DNA from: Cydia pomonella | Lineage: Eukaryota > Arthropoda > Insecta > Lepidoptera > Tortricidae | NCBI RefSeq assembly: GCF_033807575.1 | Contig: NC_084707.1 | Span: forward strand, 12,324,550 to 12,388,549 | Direction of reading: 5' to 3' | Length of the DNA: 64,000 nt | In this document: positions 1 through 10,514 of the stretch, one piece after another | Layout of the letters: each line of letters opens with the position of its first letter | Numbering within the stretch: the stretch's first letter is position 1 | The notes under the pieces: model-generated | Told to the model about the DNA's origin: nothing | What the model saw: only the letters and a program-made list of their open reading frames with translations | Databases searched by the model: none | Program-made: the position numbers and the translations under genes

Positions 1-32
1 GGAATACAGAAATTACGTCAAAATATGTGACC

Positions 33-156
33 GAAACCGGCAAAACGTCCCACTTTGTCACTTGCCATAAGGACGCCTTGACAGGTTATTCGAATAAAGA
101 TACAAGCAAATCTTGTCCTTATGGCAAGCGACAAAGTGGGACGTTTTGCCGGTTTC
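33..156. repeat. foldback (MITE-like) element, copy 1
   Basis: Two arms, 33-74 and 115-156, are reverse complements over 42 bases with one mismatch, around a loop of about 40 bases. The arms begin GAAACCGGCAAAACGTCCC. A decayed relative in the opposite orientation lies at 15813-15905 and shares both arm and loop sequence, so this is a dispersed family and not a chance hairpin. No coding capacity. It is probably a non-autonomous DNA transposon; the superfamily cannot be told. Confidence 0.75.
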
Positions 157-871
157 GTTCACTCCGTTTTTATACCTTTAATGAAACGCTGCTAACTGTA
201 TAAATTAAGGGTTTTTGTTCAATGTGTTGCCTATACTTCGACTCTTAGATGTTCCATATGTATATAGGTAAATATTTATTCACTATACGTACAAAATTAC
301 ATTCAAATGTATCGTCTCTAAGCAATTATAATTTATACAGTACAAGACTTGCTCAGTTGGGAACTAGAGTATTTTTAAAACATGCTGAGTACGGTGACAA
401 GTCTCATCTCCATACAATTTATAATCTTAAAATGCCAAATCTCGCAAAATTGTATTGAGATGACTTCTGTTCTTTTCTGAAAACCCTTTCTGTTTGAATA
501 ATACTATTTTAAGTAGCAGACCGAATGCCGTGAAGTGACAACTTGACTTGACAAGTGAGTGTCATGGCCGCCATAAATCTATCATGGTAACCATAAGGGC
601 GTATTACACTATCCTGTAGTTGTCGTTTTCGAATTTACGTTTTAAGGTATAGTAATAATACTAATAATACACACATCTTAAGACGATAATGTAAACGGAA
701 TACCAAATGTTGTTTAGATCTGAAGTATTACCATTTCAAAGCGAACATTTCTACCTCAAAATAGTTTTAATTCAATATTAATTAATGGGACTGCTTTTTT
801 TAAAAGTTTGATTATTTAAACTAAGCATATAAATATTGTATTTCAAATTAGTAGTAAATTATTTACTTACG
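157..871. other. AT-rich DNA, no gene seen
   Basis: Only short chance reading frames. No recognisable repeat or RNA. Confidence 0.6.
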
Positions 872-1160
872 TGATCGTGCTCCCCACACCGCTGCTTAAA
901 ATACGCTGACGCACCGTAAATTGATCTGCGTAAAAATCGCAAAAAATATTACACGGAGATCTTATGGCAGACACCACTCCGGTGACGTAAAAGACGCAAA
1001 AATTTGCGAACAAAAAGGATTCGCGTGAAGCACGTCACTGCGATTCCGTACCGTCACCGTTTTTTAAGCAGCGGTGTGGAGAGCATGCGTCAAAAACGGT
1101 ACGCATACGACGCGACACTGCGATTCCGTATCGTGACCGTTTTTTAAGCTGCGGTCTGGT
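872..1160. repeat. inverted-repeat element with a duplicated right end
   Basis: The left end (880-900) reads CTCCCCACACCGCTGCTTAAA. Its complement recurs at 1061-1082 and again, more diverged, at 1141-1159. The 44 bases at 1036-1079 are repeated at 1116-1159, exactly 80 bases later, with four differences. This looks like a terminal-inverted-repeat element whose right end was tandemly duplicated. No coding capacity. Confidence 0.65.
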
Positions 1161-1984
1161 CGCACCTTTATTCAACGGTTTTCGCCGATTTTTACCATTT
1201 TCTTGGCCTACCTTTTTGGTGCTATTGCCGCGCTCTACTTCAAATTCAAGTGGTTACATTACAATCATTTTTTTCTAAAACCGTTAATCCTAGCATACGC
1301 CGTTATAAACTGGAAATTATCAGCCTGTGTTAATCCAGTGAACCATGGTGTTTATCGTCGGATGAAACAACTCATAATATCCCAGCGGATAAAACGATTC
1401 CCCATAATATTTCGCTAGATAATGGAGCAGCTGCTCACCTGGAAACATCCCAATATCCCGATATATTTTGCGGCGAACGTTAATATTTTCATCCCGGCTG
1501 CATCGCGGTCAGTGCATCCAATTAACGCAGGCGCGGCAGGGAATCGCGTCGCTTGTAAAAATACTCTGTTTGAGCACAAAATAACAAGTATATACAGAAG
1601 ACCCACTGCATGTAACATGAGATAAGGTCAAACAGGGACCGGTCTGATATCCCCTTCGAAGGTTTCGGAAGGGGTATTTTATAAGGTTTTGCTTACCAAA
1701 GCCGTTGCTTACTAAAACCTTTTCATTTTGGCTTTTTAAGCGCTTCATAACACGGGTAAACTGATACCCGCTCTTAAGCGCTAAAATCCGCACTTAACAA
1801 TGAATAATAAATTAGGTAATACAACAAACAAAAACACAACGATGTTTTCAATAAGTTAAGCCCCAATCAAACTTTCACCCCATTTTAACCCCCTTGGGGG
1901 TTGAATTTCTTAAAATAACTTCTTATTTCTTGTACACAATATAAATGGAACCTGATGTGTAAAGGATATACGCATTTAAATATG
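1161..1984. other. no gene seen
   Basis: Overlapping short frames occur on both strands at 1415-1793, but they lack codon bias or any recognisable domain. A small hairpin (CCCCTTC...GAAGGGG) lies near 1651-1675. Confidence 0.5.
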
Positions 1985-2345
1985 GGATTTGGGTTCAAAT
2001 GGGACTGGGCCGATAACGTGTGTCTCAGCATCTAGAAAGGTTGGCTAGTGTAGTTACGAAGTGGATGCCAGAAAATGGGCACGAACGCGGTAGGTCCAAA
2101 CGGAGATGGCGGGTCTAGGTTACTAGATACCTTCCTCAACAACTGGCCGAAAGAGGCACTTGATTGGGAGTCGTGGAGATCAAGGAGAGAGGCATTAAAC
2201 TAGATTTATGATTTAACTCACGTGTTTATAGCAACTCGTGCGATATGTTTCGGGTTTAATGTTAGTATGCCTCACGACAGTTTAAATTCGAAGGGGAGAG
2301 GCCGTTGCCCAGCAGTGGGACACCAGAATAGGCTAGAAAATAAAA
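1985..2345 (+). mobile_element. LINE 3' end, decayed reverse-transcriptase C-terminus
   Basis: Across shifting frames the DNA encodes pieces of a typical lepidopteran LINE polyprotein end: KWDWADNVC near 2000, RSKRRWR near 2094-2115, DTFLNNWPKEALDWESWRSRREA near 2130-2192 in a third frame, then the conserved AQQWD close near 2305-2322. In-frame stops and at least two frameshifts make it non-functional. The same QQWD-type terminus appears in the 3' tail of the SINE at 35358-35577, on the opposite strand. Confidence 0.75.
2194..2302. mobile_element. small insertion within the LINE fragment
   Basis: The LINE reading is interrupted between RREA and AQQWD by about 100 unrelated bases. The heptamer GAGAGGC occurs on both sides (2187-2193 and 2296-2302), as a target-site duplication would. 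No ends or coding sequence allow classification. A deletion with replacement is an alternative. Confidence 0.4.
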
Positions 2346-4515
2346 ATATAATTATATATACTATGAACTTGGTTATTGTATATAGTGCAAATTGTCGGAA
2401 TGTAATATCCTATTCAACCTTCTGTATTTTATCTTTTGCGATTTTCCGAATGAGAACGTATCGCGGGCTAAATGCCCTCGTGTAATCATGACAAAGCCTG
2501 ATGCCGTTATGGAAAGATAGTGCTTAATTATGAAGGAAACTGTTGGAATAAAATAGCGAGTAGCTTTATAAGAAGACATTCGTTGTTTTGTTTACTTACG
2601 GTAAAGCGCGACTGAATACAAACTGAAAACTGAATACCTACAAACTTTTAATTTTTATCCTTATGCGTACGGGTAACACGCTTCATATCAGACGTATAAA
2701 TTAGCCTGAATACGGTTACTAAGCCTCAGATGTAACGTGTGCAATGGCTTTTTAAGCAATTAAAAGCTGTAGTAAATTTCCTTAACATGCAATATAACAC
2801 GACTTAATTTAAAATTGGTTATAATCACAGAATAGATTCTACTTAAATTCAGAAAGGTCACCGTCAATCACAACTATGTAATATAGCCCGAACCGTAGCG
2901 TCTACGTCAACACGATAAGTGGGCGTCCCTTCTAGAACAATAACACAATAATCTAATTCATTCCGATACAACCCTTTCTACGCAATTACGAGTAAACTAC
3001 AGGTTATTCCATTTGATAATTATCTTCCTAGCGTTTTCCCGGTTTATTTGCTACCGCTGATTAAATGAGCTTTCAGGTATCGGTAACTTAATCCCAATAA
3101 TTGGCTTTACTATAGTATTTACGCAAAACAACTGCCATTCTCCGTGTTTGAAAGTCGAATGTCTAATTCGTCTATTTATATATTCAATGGAAACTAAAAT
3201 AGCACATCAAACTAAAAAAGAACCCAAAAAGTGAAATGTTCAGTGCAGCCGAAAACGGCAGGCAACAAGAACAATTAAAAACACCCAGAGCCATTTTTCA
3301 AGCAGGGTCGTTCCATAACTCATGTAAATTCGTAATTGTCACGACAATACTCGACAATTTACGTTCGATTGGCGAGTATGGTGACGTCACGCGCGGTTCG
3401 TGCTTGTCATGCGTCTGAGTGATAGCTTTAATATAGTCGCGTTGATTATCCAGCCGGGCGGAAACGCCAAACGGTAATCTAGATTTAATACCAGGGCTCA
3501 TCGCGCGCTGTCCTCGTGTGCGCCCACTGGCTGAGTTACGTCGAATTAGGGCCTCGTATGTTGATGGATTCGTCTCGAATTAACAGTTTTTGTTATTCTA
3601 TTAATGTTATCCCTTTATTGGGCTGTAGTGATTGTTACTTTATTTTGTTTGTTTTAATGAAATTGAAACAAAGTCATTAAGTATGTGCGGGGACATCCTC
3701 TCTCACTAAATATTTAAAGCGTCGGTAGATTGTTATAAGCATAACCTAATCGAGCGTAACGCCTTTGTGTGTAGTATATAATATCTAATTAATAAAACTT
3801 TATATTTACTATAGCCCTGTTACAACTAACTTAGAAAATTAATAAATATGTAGTAAAACATATTAAATATCAAATTAACAACACTTGACTCAATTAATTT
3901 CACAACGATGTTTACAGTAGCTCTTTCGGTAATTAATGAACAAGTTGTTTTCGTGACAGGTAATTTGTTCCACTTTAATACGGCCTAATTTATACACTTG
4001 TCCGGTTATGAAACTAAATAAAGTCTGCGCACATTTAATTTTTAACGTTACATCGCAGTTGGAGGTCAATTATTTCTCCATCCGCTTCAGTATGCGGTCA
4101 CCCTAACATGCCGCGCTGCTGAAATTTACCATATGAATCACATTTAAAAAGTAATTTAAATCCATTATCGGGCAGTGAAAACATTGTGTCGGGCATAATA
4201 AAGCTAGGAATTGCATTCTAATGAATGATTTCAGTCCTCCTGTTGGATTACAACTTAATCCTCTTGAAAAAGGGCCAGCGGGCGCAGGGGAACTCTTCTG
4301 TAATGAAATTCTTACGTCATCATTGGACGAAAGAGAATGGGCCCGAGGTATTACCGACTCATCTAATTTGCTTTTTAAATTGAGATTATTTTTGTGGAAT
4401 TAACCTAAGGGAATTAATGGTGGTATGGCTTTTACTTTCGTCCGTGCTACAATTAGGGGTCCTTAAGGGAAATTTGTGAATTGCAAACGGAATACATACG
4501 TTTATTGTAATACAA
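2346..4515. other. no gene seen; one GC-richer patch
   Basis: AT-rich DNA with short frames only. The patch at about 3375-3560 is richer in GC and CpG than its surroundings and could be regulatory or a transcribed 5' region, but it shows no splice-bounded reading frame. Confidence 0.45.
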
Positions 4516-4521
4516 TTTAAG

Positions 4522-4590
4522 TAAGTAAGTAAGTAAATATTCTTTATTGCACCACAAAGAAAACAAATTTAAAAACAATTGAGTAGCGTG
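4522..4590 (-). mobile_element. LINE 3' tail with GTAA microsatellite
   Basis: Read on the minus strand this is GGTGCAATAAAGAATATT followed by a (TTAC)n tail, that is, a polyadenylation-like AATAAAG and a simple-repeat 3' end. The same unit occurs at 26204-26345, also minus. Only the terminal part is present. Confidence 0.6.
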
Positions 4591-5510
4591 AATCAACTTT
4601 ATCTTGTTACGCGTAAACCATTAATAATCGTATTGTTTTAATTGAGCATTATACATTGTAGACTCCGCTTGACGTTTCATTCTATGTTGCATGCTGTTAA
4701 TGCAGGCAGAGCTTTAACTAATTCTATATCTAAACATATTATTTAGCAAAGTCGTCCCGCCGCGTCTATCTGTCTGTTCGCTAAAAGCTCGAGTGCTAAA
4801 AAAATTACGAGTGTAAAAAATATAAGCGAAATTACCATTTGAAACTTACAGAAAAACTTACATGCAATTTAAGTGTTGGAAACTTACAAGCTTCCCATCA
4901 CTAGTTGTACAATAGGTACTTCATAATATAACCGAGGAAAATATAATTTCTGTCTTAAACTTCAAAATTACAATATTGGACAAATTTAACTAACTCTTTC
5001 TAATCATAACATTTAAAAAAAATATACATTTAAATATTTTTCAATTTCCTCCAACATGAGAAGCGCGTTGCCGATAAAACATCTAGATGATGGTGAGCTA
5101 GTTTGATCGTAAAGTTGTCCAATTTTCAATACGGCTGGACATAAGGACAATGTTACATAATACTGTGGATTCTTAGCATTACCGTCTTTGTTGCCCAGAC
5201 CATACAATGAAATTACTTGAAACCGTAAAAGGAAACGCCTCGGTACTAGCTCACTATAGTAAAAGCTTTAGAGGTCGAATAATAAAAAGAAAACAATATT
5301 ACTGTAGTGGCCGGGGACGCACACTAATATACATTTAGCCATTACAAGGGAGGGCCACATTTTCAACGCAAATTGAGCTGGAGAATATTTTAACATATCG
5401 TTGCGATTTTATTCTCTAAGAGATTGTTCTGACAAATTTCCTTAAATGTAATATAAAATTACTTCTGTAATACCGATATAAGTATATTTATTTTATTGTA
5501 TTTAAAATAA
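4591..5510. other. no gene seen
   Basis: AT-rich, short frames only. Confidence 0.5.
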
Positions 5511-5662
5511 ACTAGCGACCTGCCCCAGCTTCGCACGAGTAGACCTTATAATATATTATACACCAAAACCTTCCTTAAAAATCACGGCATGAAAATCCGT
5601 TCAGTAGTTTTTGAGTTTATCGCGAACATACATACACACAGGCAGACGCGTTTTTTTAAATA
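5511..5662. repeat. widespread insect interspersed repeat
   Basis: It begins AACTAGCGACCTGCCCCAGC, contains AAAATCCGTTCAGTAGTTTT and ends with ACATACACACAGGCAGACG. From memory this order of motifs is a common dispersed repeat in insect genomes. The family assignment (LINE- or Helitron-related) is uncertain and there is no coding capacity. Confidence 0.55.
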
Positions 5663-5694
5663 AACAAGATTGGTAAAGAGAAAAGGGGACGGCC

Positions 5695-6250
5695 GCTGCT
5701 CCATACATACGTAGTACTCTTTTTCCTCTCTGGATTTTGACGTTATGGAAAATATTTTTACATAATTTGATGTATATTAACAGTAGCTTAAAATGTAGTA
5801 TCGATTAAACAATAAGTAGATTTTTTTTCCATTATTTTAAAAATTAGGAGCGAAAAACAGTTTTCATATGAATTTTTTAATGCTCCTCTTATAATAATTA
5901 AACATTGGAAAAAAATCAAACGTAGTGGCTTAGCGGGGGTAGGGGGGGGGGGGTAGTAGATATACAACAAATTGTGTCAAAATATTTTCAATAATGTTAA
6001 CATTGTAAATTTATATTTTGTATTTTGTATTTACCTACTTACTTTTATTCTAATTGTATTGACAATCCTTATTGGAGCTATAATTTTATTTTATTGTTAT
6101 TATTTTCATTTTTATTTTATTATGTCGATCATGACAAAAATTCTTATATTTTTGACATCAATGCAAATTTACTACGTCTTTCCTGAAATAAATCATCTAA
6201 TCTTAAAATCCAGAGAGGAAAATGAGGACTCCGTTTGTATGAAAAGGTGA
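5695..6250. mobile_element. non-autonomous element with ~37-bp inverted ends
   Basis: The left arm (5702-5738, containing CCTCTCTGGATTTT) and right arm (6204-6243, containing AAAATCCAGAGAGG) are imperfect reverse complements. The interior is AT-rich and includes a G-rich run at 5935-5955. The 92-codon frame inside (5972-6250) is a hydrophobic, low-complexity translation of AT-rich DNA and I do not regard it as a gene. Confidence 0.6.
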
Positions 6251-6275
6251 TTTCGCGCGGGTCCTCTACTGTTGT

Positions 6276-6430
6276 CTTAAAGCCCCATTTACACGGTTGA
6301 AAACTTGCATGTACTGTTCGATACCTTGCTAACTACAGAGTACAATGAATTTAATCGATCGACCAAATACCGCAATGGAACGAAAATTGCAGGCAAGTTC
6401 TTAAATCGTCTACCTAAATGGGGCTTAAAG
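6276..6430. mobile_element. 155-bp MITE
   Basis: The ends CTTAAAGCCCCATTTA (6276-6291) and TAAATGGGGCTTAAAG (6415-6430) are inverted copies with one mismatch, and weaker complementarity continues inward. Size and structure fit a MITE. It sits directly beside the preceding element. Confidence 0.65.
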
Positions 6431-6789
6431 CTTTGGGGCGGCATTCAATAGATAGAGGGTTCCGCATCCTATCTGATTTTAAATAAAGTGATAAGGTTTT
6501 TAAAGGGATGGTAGTTATTTTACTTTAATTATGTTTATTTGTTATTTTTTCCATAATATATGTTTATTTTAACGTAGTTGTATACAACTCCATACTTAAT
6601 TCTTTTTAATGAATTATTATTATCATATACAATCTGACAATTTTTTTGTGAGTTCTTGTTATTAAGAAACATTGTGACATTGTTAAATAAGTATCATGTA
6701 ATTTTCAATGAGAAATAAATTAATCTCTCTATCTATTTAAATTTGTTTTTTTATATATAAGTGTAGGCCTCGTAAAATTTTGCAACACA
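6431..6789. other. no gene seen
   Basis: AT-rich, nothing recognisable. Confidence 0.5.
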
Positions 6790-6962
6790 TACGGCCCGAT
6801 TCGATCGTTAAGATACGTCAAAAAATCCTAAAGATACGATATGGATTAGATATGTCAGTGTCAAATGTGACGTTTTTTTTTTAAATAAAGGTCACTTTTG
6901 ACACACTTCTAATCCATAACGTATACCTATTTAGCACATGTTTGACGTATCTTAAAGTTCTA
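6790..6962. mobile_element. CGGCCCGATT-family palindromic MITE, fullest copy
   Basis: The left half runs TACGGCCCGATTCGA, GATACGTCAAA, GATATGGATTAGATATGTCA. The right half carries the complements CACTTTTGACAC, CTAATCCATA and TTTGACGTATCTTAAAGTTC. Copies or fragments recur at 8019-8142, 9374-9452, 29500-29662 and 49591-49680. A length-different relative with the same terminus is at 28880-29165. No coding capacity. Confidence 0.75.
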
Positions 6963-8018
6963 CTACTAAAGGTACTTTCTGATGAAATTCTCTGAAGCTG
7001 TATCTTTTAAGCTGTGTCTTCAGTTTGTATATGCATGATACAGGTGCATATTTCAATAAAAAAAGTCTTCCAAAACTTTTCATTACTTAATGTTTTCCAA
7101 TTCTTAACCAAGCTTCGAGTTTCATTACTTATTAACGCGAATGCTATTTCAGTCGTAGCCATTACAATTTGCTAAGCAAGTTTTGTATTGTACTGTTCGC
7201 TGTAAGCACCGGAATGGAACTTAAAACCTTTGTTATTCTCCCCCTATCACATCACAATACTCGGTTAATTAGTCTAAATAACAGTATTTCGCCAGACGCG
7301 AAAACAGAGCCCGTTAATTCTAATGAAAGCAACCAATTCTCCTGCGTGAACTTAACGCTCCCCGAGCCGGCCTGAAAGGCGGCCCTCGCAATACGCCAGC
7401 AAGTTTGCCAAAAACAAGCTCATATAACGGTCTAGCAAACACTGCAAATGATGCGTTAGTGACAAACCGACATTCCGCCTAGCGCCATCTCTCTTTGTTG
7501 CACGCTCAGAGACAGAAACGGCGGGGCATGACGTACGGCGCGAAACAAGACAGGTTATTATCTTCCTACAAGCGAAAACACGTCAAAGGACCTCAGATAT
7601 TTTCCACACGTTCACGAGTATTCACAGGAGACTCGAAAACGAAAATTAGTTAGTGAAGATTTTTTTTATTTCTGTCCAAATGCGTTCCGAGATTTTCTTT
7701 GTTAGGGTATAACAAACGCCACCTCTGAAATTGAAGTACGCAAACTGAATAATAAAATAGCCATCACACAACTTCATTCGTACCTGTACTTAGTGGTGAT
7801 ACTTGGACTGTCAAACTGTGATGATAAACATTTATTTACACAAATAAGTCCTAAAGCCGATATTCAAACAACAACATATTAAAATTGTAAATTTGGTTTA
7901 GTTGTCGGTTTGGTAGCTTTCAGTAAGTATTATTATTATAAAAAAATTTTTTTTTGAACATTCAGGCAAAGAAGTTGTCGATTTTATACGAGTACTAAAA
8001 GCTACGCACGTCCTGCAT
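6963..8018. other. no gene seen
   Basis: 7370-7560 is GC-richer than average, but no reading frame or repeat is recognised. Confidence 0.5.
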
Positions 8019-8142
8019 CGAACTTTATGATACGTCAAACAATTGCTACGAAGATACGATATGGATTTAAAGTGTCAGTGTTAAAAATGACGTTTCTTCT
8101 CAAAAAAACGTCACTTTTCATACTGACATGTCCAATCCATAT
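8019..8142. mobile_element. CGGCCCGATT-family MITE, interrupted copy
   Basis: The left arm and centre are present (GATACGTCAAAC, GATACGATATGGATT, GACATGTCCAATCCATAT), but the element stops at the start of the simple repeat at 8143, where a LINE tail has been joined. A short piece resembling the missing right arm (GGTATCTTAAAGGTC) appears near 8294-8308. Confidence 0.6.
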
Positions 8143-8243
8143 ATTTATTTATTTATTTATTTAATCTTTATTGTACAAAAGAAAACAATCTTATAGTACA
8201 AAAGGCGGACTTAATGCCACGAGGCATTCTCTACCAGTCAACC
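8143..8243 (-). mobile_element. LINE 3' tail with (ATTT)n simple repeat
   Basis: On the minus strand: GGTTGACTGGTAGAGAATGC, then AAGTCCGCC, then GTACAATAAAG and an (AAAT)n tail. A plus-strand copy of the same terminus is at 42806-42898. Only the 3' end is present. Confidence 0.65.
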
Positions 8244-8493
8244 TTAAGGCTAAGCAGAGAGATTGAGAGAACGACGAGACGACGAGATTGTTAGGTATCT
8301 TAAAGGTCATTGTTTAAACTACAACGGAACAATAAAAAATTGTGGGTACAACCACAAGTGAGTATTCCGGCAGTTCCCTCATGGAATTAATGGACGCTCC
8401 CTAAGGTGACATCTTTTTAAATTAATCAATAATTTTATTATACTGTTCATATTACAAAAGTATAAAAATCTGATGTCACGATTCTTATACCAC

Positions 8494-8730
8494 TATAAAT
8501 AAATATTAGGGGTAATCTTATTTACACAGATCATCTTAGCCCCTAACTAAGCAAAGCTTGTACTATGGGTACTATGCGCCGATATATACATACTTATATA
8601 CATAGAAAACACCCATGACTCAGGAACAAATATCTGTGTTCATCACACAAATATATGCCCTTGCCGGGATTCAAACCCGCGACCATCGACTTCATAGGCA
8701 GAGTCACTACTCACTAGACCAGACCTACCA
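8494..8730 (-). mobile_element. tRNA-derived SINE, copy 1
   Basis: Read on the minus strand, a tRNA-like head (box A-like TAGTGAGTAGTGACTCTGCC, then box B-like GGTTTGAATCCCGGC) is followed by GTCATGGGTGTTTTC and a 3' tail ending in AATATTTATTTA. The same head is found at 16780-17032 and 32655-32830. The tail here differs (CTTAGCCCC... in place of GTCCCACAG...), so it is a subfamily. Confidence 0.75.
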
Positions 8731-9373
8731 TTGTATATTTTTTGAGGACCGGTTGACCGACTATGCCACAGTGTAATTGTTTGATGGGATGGCTCAAAAT
8801 ACCAGTCAAAGATTTGTATTATTACGCGTTTAGTATGTGCATTGTAAATATGAATTTTGTTTACCCCCGGGCCCAGCGCCATGTACGCCCTTGTGCGGGA
8901 GCTATACAACCCCCGGTATATTTTTTCCTGTGTATGAAGAAGTCATAAATCACCGGGATGTAAATCTGTAGCATCCAGTGCCGCATGAGTGACACGCCAT
9001 TATCGCACTCATCCCGGCCACGCCACAGCCTAAACTTACTTCTTCTAACTTTTACATTCTTTAGTACTTTACATTTGTCTGTATTTTAAAATAATGAATG
9101 TTTGTTATGACACGCTTAAATTTACTTCACACGTAGGTAACTTGAAAACAAAATAAGCAATAATGTCATAATATCATATGAGTTGTTACCTTGGAGTGTA
9201 GAACATGTTTGATAAAATATTTTTATTGGGTGAGGTATATTGTATTCAAATTTATTATTCATATGTAAACTTACACAAAGTGTAGCAAAAATTGTGTGGA
9301 TTTGTTTAAGGGTATCGCGTTTTAATTAGGAAAAAGTATAAAAAAAATTTGACGTGGCGTGAAAAAAAACTAT
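8731..9373. other. no gene seen
   Basis: A GC-richer patch at 8860-9020 has no recognisable coding or RNA content. Confidence 0.45.
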
Positions 9374-9452
9374 GGGGCACTGACATATCCAATCCATATT
9401 GTTGACAATCTTATGACACTGACGTCTGACATATCCAATCGAATCGGGCCGA
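9374..9452. mobile_element. CGGCCCGATT-family MITE fragment
   Basis: Contains CACTGACATATCCAATCCAT twice in part, and ends CGAATCGGGCCG. This is a right-arm fragment of the family at 6790-6962, with an internal duplication of the GACATATCCAATC motif. Confidence 0.55.
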
Positions 9453-9515
9453 GGGACAGACGAGGACTTGCTAATTTCCAAGTAACTCGTCTGGGTAACT
9501 TCATACACTGAATGA

Positions 9516-9768
9516 CATGACGGACATGACGAATCTATAAGGGTTCCGTTTTTTGCCATTTGGCTACGGAACCCTAAAATGTGTCCCCCCCCGTAACTTC
9601 TAAAATAACAGAATGAAAAATCTAAAAAAAATATATGATATACATTACCATGCAAACTTCCACCGAAAATTGGTTTGAACGAGATCTAGTAAGTAGTTTT
9701 TTTAATACGTCATAAATGGTACGGAACCCTTCATGGGCGACTCCGACTCGCACTTGGCCGCTTTTTTG
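9516..9768. repeat. two opposed end fragments of the dispersed GGAACCC repeat
   Basis: 9516-9583 is the right end of the element in plus orientation (AGGGTTCCGTTTTTTGCC ... GGAACCCTA). 9584-9768 is the left end in minus orientation (C-run, AACTTCCACCGAAAATTGG, then GACTCGCACTTGGCCGC). The same element is present nearly whole at 13175-14513 and, minus, at 19014-19732. Confidence 0.7.
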
Positions 9769-10184
9769 TTATATACAGGAGTTATGCAGATTATTTATCA
9801 TGCATTCCTCAAATTTACTAAGAGTAAAAAGAAGCAAAATAAGGCTTGTAACACGTGTTTCTACGGTTGAAAAGATCATCTACTGTTTATCTGGCATAGG
9901 TATTTAAACTTAAGATGATAATATATAGGAGTTTTATAAACTTTCATGAGTGGGTCTCATATAAGTTTAATGGACTTCAAAGAACTTGGGTAACTCTCGA
10001 CATTTAGACGCACTACGTACCTCATATTTCAGCCAGACTTAAGGTGCCGTAGGTACAGAGACCGGAGTTTTTGTAGATCACAGTACGGTTTCCAAAAAAA
10101 CAAATAGCAGTCTTGAAGATTTCCTTTAGAAATTTCATTAATTCGAATCCTATTTGTCTTTCACTCGATAGAAAAAATAAAATC
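9769..10184. other. no gene seen
   Basis: Nothing recognised. Confidence 0.5.
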
Positions 10185-10514
10185 TGCCAAGTGCGAGTCA
10201 GACTCGTACAGGAAGGGTTCCGTACCTACCATTATCTATGAAAATGGTCACCCATCCAAGTACCTACTGACCCCGCCCGATGTTGCTTAACTTCGGTGAT
10301 TGGATGAGAACCTCGAGATTGGAAAGACATATTTATTTTATTCTGTTTTTAGTATTTGTTGTTAAAGTGGCAACAGAAATACATAATCTGTAGAAATTTC
10401 AACTGGCTAACTATCACAGTTCATGAGAAACAGCCTGGTGACAGACGGCCGGACGGACAGCGGAGTCTCCGTAATAGGGTCCCATTTGACCCTTTGTGCA
10501 CAGAACCCTAAAAA
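10185..10514 (+). mobile_element. dispersed repeat carrying a 5S rRNA-derived segment, copy 1
   Basis: It starts TGCCAAGTGCGAGTCAGACT and GAAGGGTTCCGTACC, carries an inverted 5S-like segment (10245-10316), then TTTATTTTATTCTGTTTTTA, a GACGGACGGACAGCGGAGTC-like stretch, and ends CAGAACCCTAAAAA. A second copy of almost the same length is at 27851-28193 on the other strand. The ends resemble those of the 13175-14513 element, but the interior is different. Confidence 0.75.
10245..10316 (-). pseudogene. 5S rRNA-derived fragment inside the repeat
   Basis: On the minus strand it carries the hallmark 5S internal promoter region: CACCGAAGTTAAGCAAC, a CGGGC...GGTCAGTA stretch and CTTGGATGGGTGACC. About 70 of roughly 120 bases are present. 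The 5' and 3' stems are missing and there is a short insertion (GGTA) near the AGTA/CTTGG junction, so this is not a functional rRNA gene. Confidence 0.75.

Noticed and set aside
8643..8909. 88-codon frame, minus
   Set aside because: Its C-terminal half is translation of the tRNA-like SINE head.
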